Positions 1 to 8,899 are shown, counted from the stretch's first letter. The stretch is 44,657 nucleotides of DNA from Prevotella sp. (GCA_016285075.1 JAEEQB010000039.1:1-44657), one strand, 5' to 3'. Made by a program: numbers and translations. The notes: a model not told the origin generated them from the letters alone.

Positions 1-334
1 CCTTCTTCACGTTCTCGTAGTTCTTGCCGCTGTCGATGTATTCCGTCACCAGCTTCGAGGCACCGAACAGGATGCGCTGGAAATAGGCATACTCCGACTC
101 TCCCTGCACCTCTACCAGCAGCATCTCGCCGTCTTCATCCTCTGCCAGCAGGTCCACCCTGTTCAGCTTGGCGTCGTCACGGTCCTTGTTCCCCTCACTC
201 TCCAGCAGGCGGTGGATCTTCACCGGACGGTCCAGCAGCGTGGACACGAACCCCTCAAGCACACCGAAGTTGGCCTTGTCGCGCAGCAGGCGCTTCAAGG
301 CCCAGTCGAAACTGATGAATGTCTTGTCTCTCAT
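1..334 (-). CDS. Rpn/PD-(D/E)XK nuclease family transposase-like protein, C-terminus outside window
   Basis: The first 111 residues are present, beginning MRDKTFISFDWALKRLLRDK; the rest lies off the left edge. This opening, followed by 'LLDRPVKIHRLLES', is typical of the Rpn (recombination-promoting nuclease) / PDDEXK_2 family, known as RecA-independent recombination nucleases or 'putative transposases'. The putative catalytic core is seen as VDLLAEDEDGEMLLVEVQ, with an Asp and an ExQ in place of the usual ExK. The ATG at 332-334 is the only start that keeps the conserved N-terminus. It stands alone, tail to the GH3 gene. Function in the cell is unproven; members are usually multicopy in Bacteroidales genomes. 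Family assignment is confident, activity is not. Confidence 0.8.
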   Translation of the reverse strand, partial: MRDKTFISFDWALKRLLRDKANFGVLEGFVSTLLDRPVKIHRLLESEGNKDRDDAKLNRVDLLAEDEDGEMLLVEVQGESEYAYFQRILFGASKLVTEYIDSGKNYENVKK

Positions 335-357
335 AACTGTCAGTCGTTTATCGACTG

Positions 358-365
358 CAAAGGTA
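358..365 (-). promoter_or_regulatory. Possible -7 box for the Rpn-family gene
   Basis: On the minus strand the sequence reads TACCTTTG, matching the Bacteroidota -7 consensus TAnnTTTG, about 24 bp upstream of the ATG. No clear -33 TTTG was identified, so this is a moderate call. Confidence 0.5.
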
Positions 366-509
366 CGAATAAGCGAGCAAAACACCAAATTTCTTCGCTG
401 TTTTTCTTCTTGCCACTTCTTCAATTTGGATTTGAATAGGAATCGGAATTCTTGACAAATCGGGAAGGCCTTACAGGCCGCTCATCACCGGACAATACTG
501 AAATCTCGA

Positions 510-544
510 TAGTATGATACTAAAGGCATGATGGTATGATACTC
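510..544. repeat. Two tandem 22-bp-register palindromic units
   Basis: The palindrome TAGTATGATACTA (510-522) is followed exactly 22 bp later by the close variant TGGTATGATACTC (532-544). The first is the same core, in reverse complement, as the four-unit array at 13265-13352. They lie 3' of the GH3 gene, beyond its terminator. See findings. Confidence 0.75.
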
Positions 545-581
545 AGGGCACTGGCGTGCCAAGCAATCAGCAGAATAAGCG

Positions 582-615
582 ACGGGAGCCAAGACCGTGC
601 TGTCTTGGCTTCCGT
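582..615 (-). terminator. Hairpin terminator after the GH3 gene
   Basis: ACGGGAGCCAAGA (582-594) pairs with TCTTGGCTTCCGT (603-615), a 13-bp stem with one G-T wobble and an 8-nt loop. It lies 25 bp past the GH3 stop codon. On the minus strand the stem is followed by a weak T-rich run (CGCTTATTCTG), so it is a plausible but not ideal intrinsic terminator. Confidence 0.6.
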
Positions 616-639
616 TATTGTTTCCGAATCGGGAATGAC

Positions 640-3222
640 TTATTGTATGGTAACAGTCTGCTTCTTCAAATCCTGATCGTTGGAACTGTTGCCAACGAGA
701 ATCTCATACTGGCCAGGCTTTACCCGCATGGTGTTGGTCTCAGGATCCCAGAATTCGAAACGTTTTCTGTCGAGCTTCAGGGTGACAGTCTGCGTCTGGC
801 CAGCCTTTACACTGACTCGTTGGAAGCCACGTAGCGACTTCAGCGGACCATCGGGGTCCTGCAGGTTGCGAATATAAAGCTGTACGGTCTCCGTACCGTC
901 TTTCTTTCCAGTATTCCTGACAGTTGTGGTGACAGTGATATCACCATTGACAGAACTGCTGGCTTCGCCCATTTCAAACTGCGTATAGCTCAAACCGTAA
1001 CCGAAGGGGAAGAGAGCATCGGTGAAGTAACGGTAGGTGCGGCCCTTCATCGAGTAGTCTTCATAGTCGGGCAACTGGCTGCTGCTCTTATAGAAAGTGA
1101 CAGGCAGCTTTCCCGAAGGATTATAGTCGCCAAAGAGCACGTCGGCAACAGCAGTTCCACCCTCCTGACCAGGATACCATGCCTGGACGATGGCATCGCA
1201 GGTCTCTGTCTCAGGCTGCAAGGCAATGCAAGAGCCCGAACAGTTGACGAAGATGACCTGCTTGCCTGCCGCCTTCAGTGCCTTCAGGAATTCACGCTGT
1301 ACCTTGGGCAATTCGATATGTGTGCGGTCTCCACCCTTGAAACCGTCAATGTCTACTGGCATCTCCTCGCCTTCGAGAGCTGGTGAAATACCACCCACAA
1401 AGATCACCTTGTCGATGCCTTTCAGCTGACTGATGGTCTCGTTATAGTCAATAGGATATTCCTTGGCGATATTGATGGCCAGGTTGGCATTATAAGTATG
1501 TACATGTGAGAAACGTACCTCAATATGATAGCTCTTGCCCTTGTCGGCCTGAATGGCTACGCTGTTAGGCGTGGTACGCCAAATGCGGTGGCGGAACTTA
1601 CGCTCTCCGTCAATATAAAGCTCAAACTGTCCGCAACCATCCACCTTCACCACATATTCTCCCGACTCATTTGGTGTAAATACCGTCTCATACTTGGCCG
1701 AGAAGTCTTCCAGCTGTACTCCAGGTGCGAAATTGTGCATACCAAAGGTGGTAACAGCCAACGGCTGGGTGTAATACTGAGTGGTGACAGGCTTGCCCTC
1801 CATCTGGCGGTTGTTCCAGAAGGTGCCCTTCATGCCCTTCTTACCCTCGAAGCTGCACTGAGAGGCCATGAGGCAATCCAGCACTTTGTCGTAGGTCAGG
1901 TCGCAGCCCTTGGCATAGAACAGTTTCTTCTGCTTGGCTTTGATGCCATCAAGAATAGTAATGGTGTGGTTGGGTGTACCGTTATAGTTACCCCACATCA
2001 TCGGGGTGTTAGCAGCATTCGGTCCAATGACGGCTATCTTCTCCTTACCTTTCTGCAGGGGCAGGACATTGTTCTTATTTTGCAAGAGGACGATGGTTTG
2101 TCGAGCCATTTCAAGCGACAGGTTTGCCGAAGCCTTGGTAGACATGGCCGAATAAGGTATTTTTGACCATTCCACCAACGAAGGGTCATCCATCTCTCCC
2201 AAGTCAAAGCGGCCTTCCAGCAGGCGGATCACATGCTTGTCAACCTCGGCCTCAGTGATGAAACCCCTCTTCACGGCTTCAGGTATGCTGCGATAGGCAT
2301 AGCCGTAACCACACTCCACATCCGTGCCAGCAATGGTGGCCTTGGCAGAAGCATGCGTGGGATCAGACGAAGACTTATGGGAATCGTAGAAGTCGGAGAC
2401 AGCACCGCAGTCGCTCACCACCAAGTACTGGAATCCCCACTCGTCGCGCAAGATGGTCTGCAGCAGCCGCTGCGAACCACAGCAGGGGTCGTCGTCCAAT
2501 CGCTGATAGGCGCACATCACCTCACGCACCTTGGCATCCTGCACCAGGGTCTTGAATGCCGGCATATAGGTCTCCCACATGTCACGAGGCGAAACGTTGG
2601 TGAGATTGGCTGTATGACGGGTATACTCAGGACCGCTGTGAACAGCATAGTGCTTGGCACAGGCCCACAGCTTGCGGTACTTGGCATCTTCTGGACCTTG
2701 CAAGCCCTTTACTACTTGTGTACCCATGACGCTGGTCAAATAGGGGTCTTCTCCGTAGGTTTCCTGACCTCGTCCCCAGCGGGGATCACGGAAGATATTG
2801 ACATTAGGTGTCCACACAGAGAGGCTGTGGAACTTCTCGTCCTCGCCAGAGCCACGCTGCATACGCTCGTTGTACTGGGCACGGAACTCAGTAGAGGCCA
2901 CATCGAAACACTTGTAGAGGAGGTCAGGATTCCATGAGGCAGCCATGGCTATAGGCTCAGGAAACACGGTGACATTGCCCTGATTGGCAGCACCATGAAG
3001 CGCTTCACTCCACCAGAAGAATTTCTTGATGCCTAAACGGGGAATGGCCGGGCTTTCATCGAGCATCAGCTTGGCTTTCTCCTCCAGGGTGAGACGACTG
3101 CAGAGATCCTTGGCCCGCTCGCGGGCAGAAAGATGAGGATTCTGATAAGGCAGGGATTGCGCAGTGGCCGACAGCGTCAGCCAGCAAAGCATCATGGTGG
3201 TAATGAAAAACTTGGATTGCAT
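640..3222 (-). CDS. Secreted GH3 beta-xylosidase/beta-glucosidase with PA14 insert
   Basis: An 860-residue glycoside hydrolase family 3 enzyme, expected to release sugars from the non-reducing ends of plant oligosaccharides in the periplasm. Residues 1-22 form a signal peptide ending in SATAQ. The (beta/alpha)8 domain runs to about 360 and has the KH motif (K190-H191) and the nucleophile Asp271 in LVVSDCGAVSDF. The alpha/beta sandwich domain is interrupted at about 460-600 by a PA14-like insert (starting near KGTFWNNRQMEGKP). A fibronectin-III-like domain closes the protein. The motif GNYNGTPNHTITILDGI is like that of Prevotella and Bacteroides xylan-type GH3 enzymes, so beta-xylosidase is preferred, but substrate cannot be settled from sequence. 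It is monocistronic, with no SusC/D or other polysaccharide-utilisation genes beside it. Confidence 0.9.
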   Translation of the reverse strand: MQSKFFITTMMLCWLTLSATAQSLPYQNPHLSARERAKDLCSRLTLEEKAKLMLDESPAIPRLGIKKFFWWSEALHGAANQGNVTVFPEPIAMAASWNPDLLYKCFDVASTEFRAQYNERMQRGSGEDEKFHSLSVWTPNVNIFRDPRWGRGQETYGEDPYLTSVMGTQVVKGLQGPEDAKYRKLWACAKHYAVHSGPEYTRHTANLTNVSPRDMWETYMPAFKTLVQDAKVREVMCAYQRLDDDPCCGSQRLLQTILRDEWGFQYLVVSDCGAVSDFYDSHKSSSDPTHASAKATIAGTDVECGYGYAYRSIPEAVKRGFITEAEVDKHVIRLLEGRFDLGEMDDPSLVEWSKIPYSAMSTKASANLSLEMARQTIVLLQNKNNVLPLQKGKEKIAVIGPNAANTPMMWGNYNGTPNHTITILDGIKAKQKKLFYAKGCDLTYDKVLDCLMASQCSFEGKKGMKGTFWNNRQMEGKPVTTQYYTQPLAVTTFGMHNFAPGVQLEDFSAKYETVFTPNESGEYVVKVDGCGQFELYIDGERKFRHRIWRTTPNSVAIQADKGKSYHIEVRFSHVHTYNANLAINIAKEYPIDYNETISQLKGIDKVIFVGGISPALEGEEMPVDIDGFKGGDRTHIELPKVQREFLKALKAAGKQVIFVNCSGSCIALQPETETCDAIVQAWYPGQEGGTAVADVLFGDYNPSGKLPVTFYKSSSQLPDYEDYSMKGRTYRYFTDALFPFGYGLSYTQFEMGEASSSVNGDITVTTTVRNTGKKDGTETVQLYIRNLQDPDGPLKSLRGFQRVSVKAGQTQTVTLKLDRKRFEFWDPETNTMRVKPGQYEILVGNSSNDQDLKKQTVTIQ

Positions 3223-3286
3223 TTGTTCTATTGGTTTTAATGGTTTTTAATTGCACTGCTCCGTTGAAGTGAGCAAACTTTGACTG

Positions 3287-3294
3287 CAAAGTTA
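3287..3294 (-). promoter_or_regulatory. -7 box for the GH3 gene
   Basis: The minus strand reads TAACTTTG, a perfect TAnnTTTG, 65 bp upstream of the GH3 ATG. No clean TTTG is present at the expected -33 distance. It faces away from the promoter at 3349-3356. Confidence 0.6.
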
Positions 3295-3348
3295 CAAAAA
3301 ACAGGAAAGAAAAAGGAAAGAAATAGCCATTTTTCTTTCAATAATGAT

Positions 3349-3356
3349 TACCTTTG
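3349..3356 (+). promoter_or_regulatory. -7 box for the EamA/BASS gene pair
   Basis: TACCTTTG matches TAnnTTTG and lies 47 bp before the EamA start. Upstream, a T-rich run near 3330-3338 (TTTTTCTTTC) may serve as a weak -33 element. Confidence 0.55.
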
Positions 3357-3403
3357 CACCGTTTTAGATAACAAATGAAACCTGTGGCAAAAAACACGTT
3401 ACA

Positions 3404-4282
3404 ATGACTGAGACGAGAAAGGGTTTTATCCAGCTACACCTGAGTGTCATGTTGGCAGGCTTCACTGGCTTGTTTGGAAGGCTCATTACATTGAACGAGG
3501 TGGATATCGTGTGGTATCGCATGCTGTTCACGAGCCTCATCCTGCTGGTATTTACCGGATTGCCACGTGTCGGATGGCGCAAGTTCCTCGAACTGTGCGG
3601 ATGCGGTGCCCTCTTGGGAGTGCACTGGATGCTTTTCTATGGCAGCATCAAGGCTTCGAACGTGTCCATCGGTGTCATCTGCTTCTCGTTGATCGGTTTC
3701 TTTACCGCTCTGTTCGAACCCATGATTTTCAAGCGTCGCCTCTCATGGATTGAACTGCTGTTCTCGCTCATCACGGTGGCAGGTGTACTCTGTATCTTCT
3801 CGCTCGATGCACGTTACCGCTATGGCATCATGATTGGCATCGTGTCATCTGCGGTCTGTGCATTATACGCCATCTGCAACAAGAAAGCCAGCGTAGGTGT
3901 GCGCAGCCGTACAGTGCTGATGTATCAGATGTCGGGAGGACTGATGATGGTCTCTGCCATCATTCCCCTCTACCTCTGCATCTTCCCCAGCCAGCAACCT
4001 GTCGTGGTGATTCCCGAAGGTAGCAACCTGTGGTATATGCTCTGCCACGCGCTGTTCTGTACTGTAGGTATGTATCTGCTCCAGATCCAGGCCCTGAAAC
4101 GTCTCTCGGCATTCACCGTCAACCTCACCTACAACCTGGAGCCCTGCTACACTATCATACTGGCCTTCCTCATCTTTGGCGAAGGGCGTGAAATCAATTT
4201 CTCTTTTTATATCGGCATCTTCCTCATCCTTCTCAGCGTGCTGCTGCAGACCTTGAGGGCGGGGAAATCCAATCATCATTAG
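3404..4282 (+). CDS. EamA/DMT family transporter
   Basis: A 292-residue, highly hydrophobic inner-membrane protein with about ten transmembrane segments arranged as two EamA repeats (roughly residues 8-135 and 145-285). The family (drug/metabolite transporter superfamily) exports or imports small metabolites, and the substrate cannot be read from the sequence. The start MTETRKGFIQLHLSVMLAGFTG places a short cytoplasmic leader before the first helix, as is usual. It is followed after 22 bp by a BASS transporter gene on the same strand, suggesting joint transcription from the promoter at 3349-3356. Confidence 0.85.
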   Translation: MTETRKGFIQLHLSVMLAGFTGLFGRLITLNEVDIVWYRMLFTSLILLVFTGLPRVGWRKFLELCGCGALLGVHWMLFYGSIKASNVSIGVICFSLIGFFTALFEPMIFKRRLSWIELLFSLITVAGVLCIFSLDARYRYGIMIGIVSSAVCALYAICNKKASVGVRSRTVLMYQMSGGLMMVSAIIPLYLCIFPSQQPVVVIPEGSNLWYMLCHALFCTVGMYLLQIQALKRLSAFTVNLTYNLEPCYTIILAFLIFGEGREINFSFYIGIFLILLSVLLQTLRAGKSNHH

Positions 4283-4304
4283 TCATTCATAAAAATCAGT
4301 ATAA

Positions 4305-5270
4305 ATGAAACAGATAATTAGTCTGAGCCGTTGGCTTGCTGCGAATGCGTCGTTGTTTATCATTGCCATAGCGTTAGTGACGTTCTTTATTCCCGATCTG
4401 TTTATTTGGGTAAGAGGCACCACGCAAACCGTGATTCTGGGCATCATTATGCTGACAATGGGACTGACACTGACAACCAATGATTTCCGCATCCTTGCAC
4501 ATCGCCCATTAGACATCTTAATAGGTGCCTGCGCCCAGTTCCTCATCATGCCGTGTGTGGCTTATCTGTTGGTTCGTGTATTCCATCTGGAACCAGCTTT
4601 GGCATTAGGCATTCTGCTGGTGGGCTGCTGCCCTGGCGGTGTGTCGAGCAACATCATGTCGTATCTTTGTCATGGCGATGTGGCTTTCTCAGTAGGTATG
4701 ACCTGCGCCTCCACCCTCCTCGCTCCTGTGATGACTCCGCTACTGATGGAGCTGACTGCAGGCGAGATTATCGAGATTGATGCCATAGGAATGTTCCTGA
4801 ACATTCTCATTGTGACAATCATTCCCGTTGGTATCGGCTGTTTTCTCAATTACACTTATTCAAAGAGCAAACACTTTCCCACCATCCAGTCGCTGATGCC
4901 CGGTCTGAGCGTGATATGCCTTGCTTGTATCGTTGGTGGAGTTATATCAACTGTCCATGATGACCTTGTGGCCCGTGGCCTGATGCTCTTTCTTTGGACT
5001 TTTGCTGTTGTGTTCTGCCACAACACCTTGGGTTATGTCCTGGGCTATACAGCAGGCCGTATCTTCGGCTTCTCAAAAGCCAAGAAACGTACCATCTCTA
5101 TTGAGGTAGGAATGCAGAATGCAGGTCTTGCCACCGTTCTTGCTGGCAACTTCTTTGCAGCCCAGCCCCTCGCCGTCCTACCCTGCGCCATCAGCTGCGC
5201 CTGGCACAGCATCAGCGGTACCATCCTTGCAGGCATCTTCCTGCGCTTCGATAAACGTTCGGAGAAATAG
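4305..5270 (+). CDS. Bile acid:sodium symporter (BASS/SBF) family transporter
   Basis: A 321-residue membrane protein with nine to ten predicted helices. The stretches 'LLVGCCPGGVSSNIMSYL' and 'SIEVGMQNAGLATVLAGNFF' match the two crossover-helix motifs (GCCPGG...SN and E.GMQN..LA) of the BASS superfamily, which carries organic acids such as bile acids, pantoate or pyruvate with sodium. It resembles the YocS/P3-like bacterial branch. The actual substrate is not evident. It follows the EamA gene and ends 2 bp before the convergent murQ stop codon, so no separate terminator fits between them. Confidence 0.88.
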   Translation: MKQIISLSRWLAANASLFIIAIALVTFFIPDLFIWVRGTTQTVILGIIMLTMGLTLTTNDFRILAHRPLDILIGACAQFLIMPCVAYLLVRVFHLEPALALGILLVGCCPGGVSSNIMSYLCHGDVAFSVGMTCASTLLAPVMTPLLMELTAGEIIEIDAIGMFLNILIVTIIPVGIGCFLNYTYSKSKHFPTIQSLMPGLSVICLACIVGGVISTVHDDLVARGLMLFLWTFAVVFCHNTLGYVLGYTAGRIFGFSKAKKRTISIEVGMQNAGLATVLAGNFFAAQPLAVLPCAISCAWHSISGTILAGIFLRFDKRSEK

Positions 5271-5272
5271 GT

Positions 5273-6073
5273 TTACTTCTGTTTCAAGGCACGATCCACA
5301 CTGCCAGCACTGAGCAGGCGCTGGCGGGCCTCATTGTAGGAGAGCCCTAACGACTCCTGCAGCATCCGCGTACCACGGTCCACGAGTTTGGCATTCGTCA
5401 GCTGCATCTTCACCATCCTATTGCCCTCTACACGGCCCATGCGGATCATCAGCGTAGTACTGATCATATTGAGCACCATCTTCTGAGCCGTGCCGCTCTT
5501 CATGCGGCTGGAACCTGTGACGAACTCCGGCCCCACAATGGTCTCAATGGGATAGTCTGACGACTGTGCGAGCGGCGTGTCCAAATTGCTGGTGATACAG
5601 CCCGTCAGCAAACCGTTCTTCCTTGCTTGCCTGATGGTTTCAACAACGTATGGGGTTGTGCCAGAGGCAGCGATGCCGATGATACTGTCGTCAGCGTTAG
5701 GATGATACTCAAGCACATCGCACCAACCCTGCCCAGAATTGTCCTCAGCTTTTTCCACCGCATGGCGCAAAGCCTCATCGCCACCGGCAATGATGCCCAC
5801 CACCAAGCATTCCGAGACACCAAAGGTCGGAGGCAGTTCGCTGGCATCAAGCACACCTAACCGACCACTGGTACCAGCGCCTACATAGAAAAGTCTGCCT
5901 CCACGCTTCATCCTAGGTTCTATGGCCTCCACCAACGCCTGAATCTGAGGCATGGCAGCACAAACAGCCTTTGCCACCAGTGCATCCTCGTCGTTGATAT
6001 GCTGCAGCAACTCCTGGACAGACATTTCTTCCAGGTGGTCATAGTGAGATGGCTGTTCAGTAATACTTTTCAT
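5273..6073 (-). CDS. murQ: N-acetylmuramic acid 6-phosphate etherase
   Basis: MurQ cleaves the D-lactyl ether of MurNAc 6-phosphate to GlcNAc 6-phosphate and D-lactate in cell-wall recycling, in the cytoplasm. The SIS-type signature GAGTSGRLGVLDASE spans residues 65-79, with Glu79 as the likely catalytic acid. The second conserved block FVTGSSRMKSGTAQKMVLNMIST is also present. At 266 residues it is shorter than the about 300 of Escherichia coli MurQ; the shortening is at the C-terminal (helical) end. It is the last gene of the probable minus-strand cluster, 35 bp after the EamA gene. No MurNAc kinase or phosphotransferase gene is seen nearby. Confidence 0.95.
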   Translation of the reverse strand: MKSITEQPSHYDHLEEMSVQELLQHINDEDALVAKAVCAAMPQIQALVEAIEPRMKRGGRLFYVGAGTSGRLGVLDASELPPTFGVSECLVVGIIAGGDEALRHAVEKAEDNSGQGWCDVLEYHPNADDSIIGIAASGTTPYVVETIRQARKNGLLTGCITSNLDTPLAQSSDYPIETIVGPEFVTGSSRMKSGTAQKMVLNMISTTLMIRMGRVEGNRMVKMQLTNAKLVDRGTRMLQESLGLSYNEARQRLLSAGSVDRALKQK

Positions 6074-6108
6074 GGTTCTTTATGGTAAAACCTGTTGATT
6101 CTCTCATA

Positions 6109-7029
6109 TCATTGCAGAAAAAACAGACTGACACCCACGACTGAGATAACGGCACCAAGTACGGCTCGCCAGGTAATCTTCTCATGGAAGAGCCAATAGG
6201 AGGGCAAAAGAATGATGATGGGTGTCATGGCCATCAGTGTAGAGGCGATGCCTGCTGCTGTATATTGCACAGCCATCAACGAGAAACCTACTCCTACGAA
6301 AGGACCGAAGATGGTTGTGGCTGTAGCGACAGAAAGACCCTTTTCATCATGCATCGCCTCACGTAAAGGTGCCATTCCATCGCGAAAATACAGTAATATC
6401 AGAAAGCCGATGATGCCAGCAACACAACGATAGAAATTAGCACTGAACGGCACCAGCCAGTCAGGCATAGACGCTGTGACCTGATAATGATCCATGCCTA
6501 TCTTGCTTAATACCAACCCAACGCCCTGGCACACAGCAGCACCGATGGCAAAGAGCACCCCATTAAGAGGCAGCCGCAGCGACACCTTATGATGCTCGCC
6601 CCTTCCAAGCACAGAAATGCCGATTCCAACAAGAGTCACCAACATCGCCACGATGCTCATCATTGTCATCTGCTGGCCCAACGTCATCCAGGCCATGAGT
6701 GCTGCTGCCAAGGGGGCAAGCGTCATGAAGAGCTGCCCATATCGCGAACCTATTATAATATAGCACTGGAAGAGACAGAAGTCGCCAATCACATAGCCCA
6801 CGAGGCCTGACAGCAGCATCCAGCCCGCAGCCTCGGCTGATGCTCCCGCTGGCATGGGACTACCAGTCACCACTAAAAACAGCACCAGCGAGAACAGCAG
6901 TGCCAGCGCCATACGCAGCACATTCAACGTCAGATTACCCAGCCGCTTAGAGCCGAATTCGCTCAACAGCGCTGTTGCTGTCCATGAGAAAGCAACTCCT
7001 ATCGATATCAGTTCACCAAAGTAAGCCAT
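6109..7029 (-). CDS. EamA/DMT family transporter
   Basis: A 306-residue inner-membrane protein with about ten helices in two EamA repeats (first repeat about 1-140, second about 150-306), beginning MAYFGELISIGVAFSWTATA. It sits 71 bp after ndk and 35 bp before murQ, so it probably shares their transcript. Placement before murQ makes an amino-sugar or muropeptide-related substrate conceivable, but that is inference from context only. It is not a close copy of the EamA protein at 3404-4282. Confidence 0.85.
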   Translation of the reverse strand: MAYFGELISIGVAFSWTATALLSEFGSKRLGNLTLNVLRMALALLFSLVLFLVVTGSPMPAGASAEAAGWMLLSGLVGYVIGDFCLFQCYIIIGSRYGQLFMTLAPLAAALMAWMTLGQQMTMMSIVAMLVTLVGIGISVLGRGEHHKVSLRLPLNGVLFAIGAAVCQGVGLVLSKIGMDHYQVTASMPDWLVPFSANFYRCVAGIIGFLILLYFRDGMAPLREAMHDEKGLSVATATTIFGPFVGVGFSLMAVQYTAAGIASTLMAMTPIIILLPSYWLFHEKITWRAVLGAVISVVGVSLFFLQ

Positions 7030-7100
7030 CGTTTAGTCCCCATTCCTTTGCTTCGCTTCAAAAGCGGCAGGGTTCTCTCTGTTATGATATCTGCAAAATA

Positions 7101-7565
7101 CTATTTGCACTCACCGTCACCATAAATGAACGGCTGGCTGTTGCTGGCATAATCGAACACCTCCTCTGGCAGAAAAAAGCGGTGCAATTCTATTGCTGCA
7201 TTCTCCACTGAGTCGGAGGCATGGACAATGTTCTGCTGATTGCTCATCGAATAGTCACCGCGAATCGTTCCAGGGGCAGCCTCACGTCCATTGGTGACAC
7301 CTGCCATCTGGCGTACCACCTTCACAGCTTCAACTCCTGTCAGCGCCAATGCCACAACAGGCGATGCCTGCATGGAAGCCTGAAGCGAAGGGAAGAAAGG
7401 CTTATCGACCAGGTGGGCATAGTGCTCACGCAGGATCTCATCGCTCAACTGCATCATCTTCATGCCTGAGATACGCAGTCCGCGACGCTCAAAACGGTTC
7501 ACTACTTCGCCGATCAGCTCGCGCTGAACGCAACTGGGTTTCAGTAAAACAAGTGTTGTCTCCAT
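7101..7565 (-). CDS. ndk: Nucleoside diphosphate kinase
   Basis: A 154-residue enzyme that moves the gamma phosphate between nucleoside tri- and diphosphates through a phosphohistidine. The active-site His115 lies in NIVHASDSVENA, and the nucleotide-binding segment GTIRGDYS precedes it. The start METTLVLLKPSCVQRELIG is the standard family N-terminus. It is 64 bp downstream of the SemiSWEET gene and upstream of EamA and murQ on the same strand. Confidence 0.96.
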   Translation of the reverse strand: METTLVLLKPSCVQRELIGEVVNRFERRGLRISGMKMMQLSDEILREHYAHLVDKPFFPSLQASMQASPVVALALTGVEAVKVVRQMAGVTNGREAAPGTIRGDYSMSNQQNIVHASDSVENAAIELHRFFLPEEVFDYASNSQPFIYGDGECK

Positions 7566-7629
7566 AAATCTTCTTTCTTAATTAGTTTGACAATAAGTAT
7601 TCAAAGTGTTCATCACTAAAGCAATACGA

Positions 7630-7914
7630 TTATTTCTTGAAATAATCGTTATACATCTTGATACCGAAGACAATACAGCTGCACGTCGTCGTTACAAGAT
7701 TAGTCAGAAACAGCGCCCATAGCACTTCGGGCTCATGCAGCAGCCCCTGCATCATGAACGCAAAGCCACCCACAGCCATCATCAGAAAAGTGGGCAGGGC
7801 AATACCATCGGTATTACGGGTGCGAATGGTCTCAATTGCCTGTGGCAAATAACCCAGAATCATTCCAATACTGGCTACCCATCCGCAAATCTCATAAAAA
7901 AGTCCTTGCTCCAT
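7630..7914 (-). CDS. SemiSWEET-type PQ-loop sugar transporter
   Basis: A 94-residue protein with three transmembrane helices (about 8-26, 38-58, 66-86) and the PQ motif in GYLPQAIETIRTRNTDGI. This size and layout match bacterial SemiSWEETs, which dimerise to form a sugar pore. The phrase 'RTRNTDGIALPTFLM' is strongly characteristic. It is the promoter-proximal gene of the ndk-EamA-murQ cluster. Substrate is unknown. Confidence 0.88.
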   Translation of the reverse strand: MEQGLFYEICGWVASIGMILGYLPQAIETIRTRNTDGIALPTFLMMAVGGFAFMMQGLLHEPEVLWALFLTNLVTTTCSCIVFGIKMYNDYFKK

Positions 7915-7952
7915 AAAAAAGAATTTTCAGTTCTACTATTACTCTTCGCTTG

Positions 7953-7984
7953 CAAAGATACACAGAAGATTTGATATTAGCAAA
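7953..7984 (-). promoter_or_regulatory. Promoter of the SemiSWEET-ndk-EamA-murQ cluster
   Basis: On the minus strand there is a -33 TTTG (7981-7984), a 20-bp gap and a -7 TATCTTTG (7953-7960), 38 bp upstream of the first start codon. Spacing and both boxes match the Bacteroidota consensus. Confidence 0.8.
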
Positions 7985-8032
7985 TAATAATAAGAAAAGA
8001 CTCTGCCAAAAGGACAAAAAGAGTGGTTTTCT

Positions 8033-8063
8033 TTTGCTATTTACCCGACATTTCGTAAATTTG
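8033..8063 (+). promoter_or_regulatory. Promoter of pgeF
   Basis: TTTG (8033-8036), 19 bp, then TAAATTTG (8056-8063). The start codon at 8100 follows about 30 nt after the expected transcript start. This also argues against any pgeF start upstream of 8063. Confidence 0.8.
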
Positions 8064-8099
8064 CACCATAAAGACAATAAACATCGCCGAAATCCGATC

Positions 8100-8882
8100 A
8101 TGACAGAACCACATCTACAATACTATCAGCTGGGTGAGGGCGTAACAGCCTTCAGCAGTACAAGGCAAGGGGGTTATAGCACGGGAAACTATGCTGAGTT
8201 TAACATCAATCACTTCTGCGGTGACGATGAACAGGCCATCAGCCAGAACCGCCAGGCATTATGTCGGCTATTAGGTATTCGTAATGACCGCCTTCTGCTG
8301 CCCCATCAGGTGCACCGTGCAGAGATACTGGCCGTTGATGAGCTATTATTGGGTCTTTCGCCAGAAGAACAGCATAAAAAGCTCGATGGAATCGATGCTT
8401 TGATGACAAATGTTGTGGGGCTGTGTATTGGTGTTTCGACAGCTGACTGCATTCCCCTACTACTCTACGACCCAAGGTTTCACGCTGTCTGTGCCATTCA
8501 TGCCGGATGGAGAGGTACGGTGCAGCACATTGCAGAGAGGGCGGTGGCGAAGATGACAGACGTCTACGGTTCACGCCCCAGTGACATCCTTGCACAGATA
8601 GGACCCGGCATCAGCCTCGACAGCTTCGAGGTGGGCGATGAGGTCTATCATGCTTTTGCCGAAGAGGGGTTCCCAATGGCACTTATCAGCAAGAAATATG
8701 AGAAGTGGCACATTGACCTGCCCGAGTGCAACCGGCAGCAATTGCTAAGTATGGGTGTACCAGCAGACCATATTGCAGTCTCTCCTGTCTGTACCTACCA
8801 GCTGTCAGACGTCTATTTCTCGGCACGCCGCTTAGGCATCAACTCCGGCCGCATCTACACTGCCATCTTCTTGGACTCCTGA
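8100..8882 (+). CDS. pgeF: Peptidoglycan editing factor PgeF (YfiH/LACC1 family)
   Basis: A 260-residue member of the YfiH/LACC1 family, once called polyphenol oxidase or laccase-domain proteins; the E. coli member removes wrongly incorporated L-Ser from cell-wall precursors, and family members also act on purine nucleosides. The three zinc ligands are visible as PHQVHRAE, STADCIPLLLYD and AIHAGWRG. The frame stays open back to 7950, but the extra 50 residues are basic and unconserved, and the promoter at 8033-8063 lies inside them, so the ATG at 8100 is chosen. It converges with xpt, 17 bp apart. Confidence 0.92.
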   Translation: MTEPHLQYYQLGEGVTAFSSTRQGGYSTGNYAEFNINHFCGDDEQAISQNRQALCRLLGIRNDRLLLPHQVHRAEILAVDELLLGLSPEEQHKKLDGIDALMTNVVGLCIGVSTADCIPLLLYDPRFHAVCAIHAGWRGTVQHIAERAVAKMTDVYGSRPSDILAQIGPGISLDSFEVGDEVYHAFAEEGFPMALISKKYEKWHIDLPECNRQQLLSMGVPADHIAVSPVCTYQLSDVYFSARRLGINSGRIYTAIFLDS

Positions 8883-8899
8883 TTCTCATTCCATATAAA

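Larger units (their letters stand above)
335..639. other. Gene-free spacer with two 22-bp palindromic units and a terminator hairpin
   Basis: No credible gene: short plus-strand frames here lack family features and overlap the flanking genes. The stretch holds the two palindromic units at 510-544 and the hairpin at 582-615, described separately. Position 355-367 (tgcaaaggtacg) resembles a minus-strand TAnnTTTG -7 box (TACCTTTG at 358-365) for the nuclease gene starting at 334. Confidence 0.6.

Noticed and set aside
2233..2937. A 234-residue plus-strand frame
   Set aside because: Antisense shadow of the GH3 gene; no recognisable domain and the GH3 frame is intact.
4305..5270. Arsenite (ACR3-type) transporter
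   Set aside because: The GCCPGG...SN and E.GMQN motifs fit the BASS/SBF branch, and there are no arsenic-resistance neighbours.
7950..8099. Upstream start for pgeF
   Set aside because: The added residues are basic and unlike the family, and a consensus promoter lies within this stretch.
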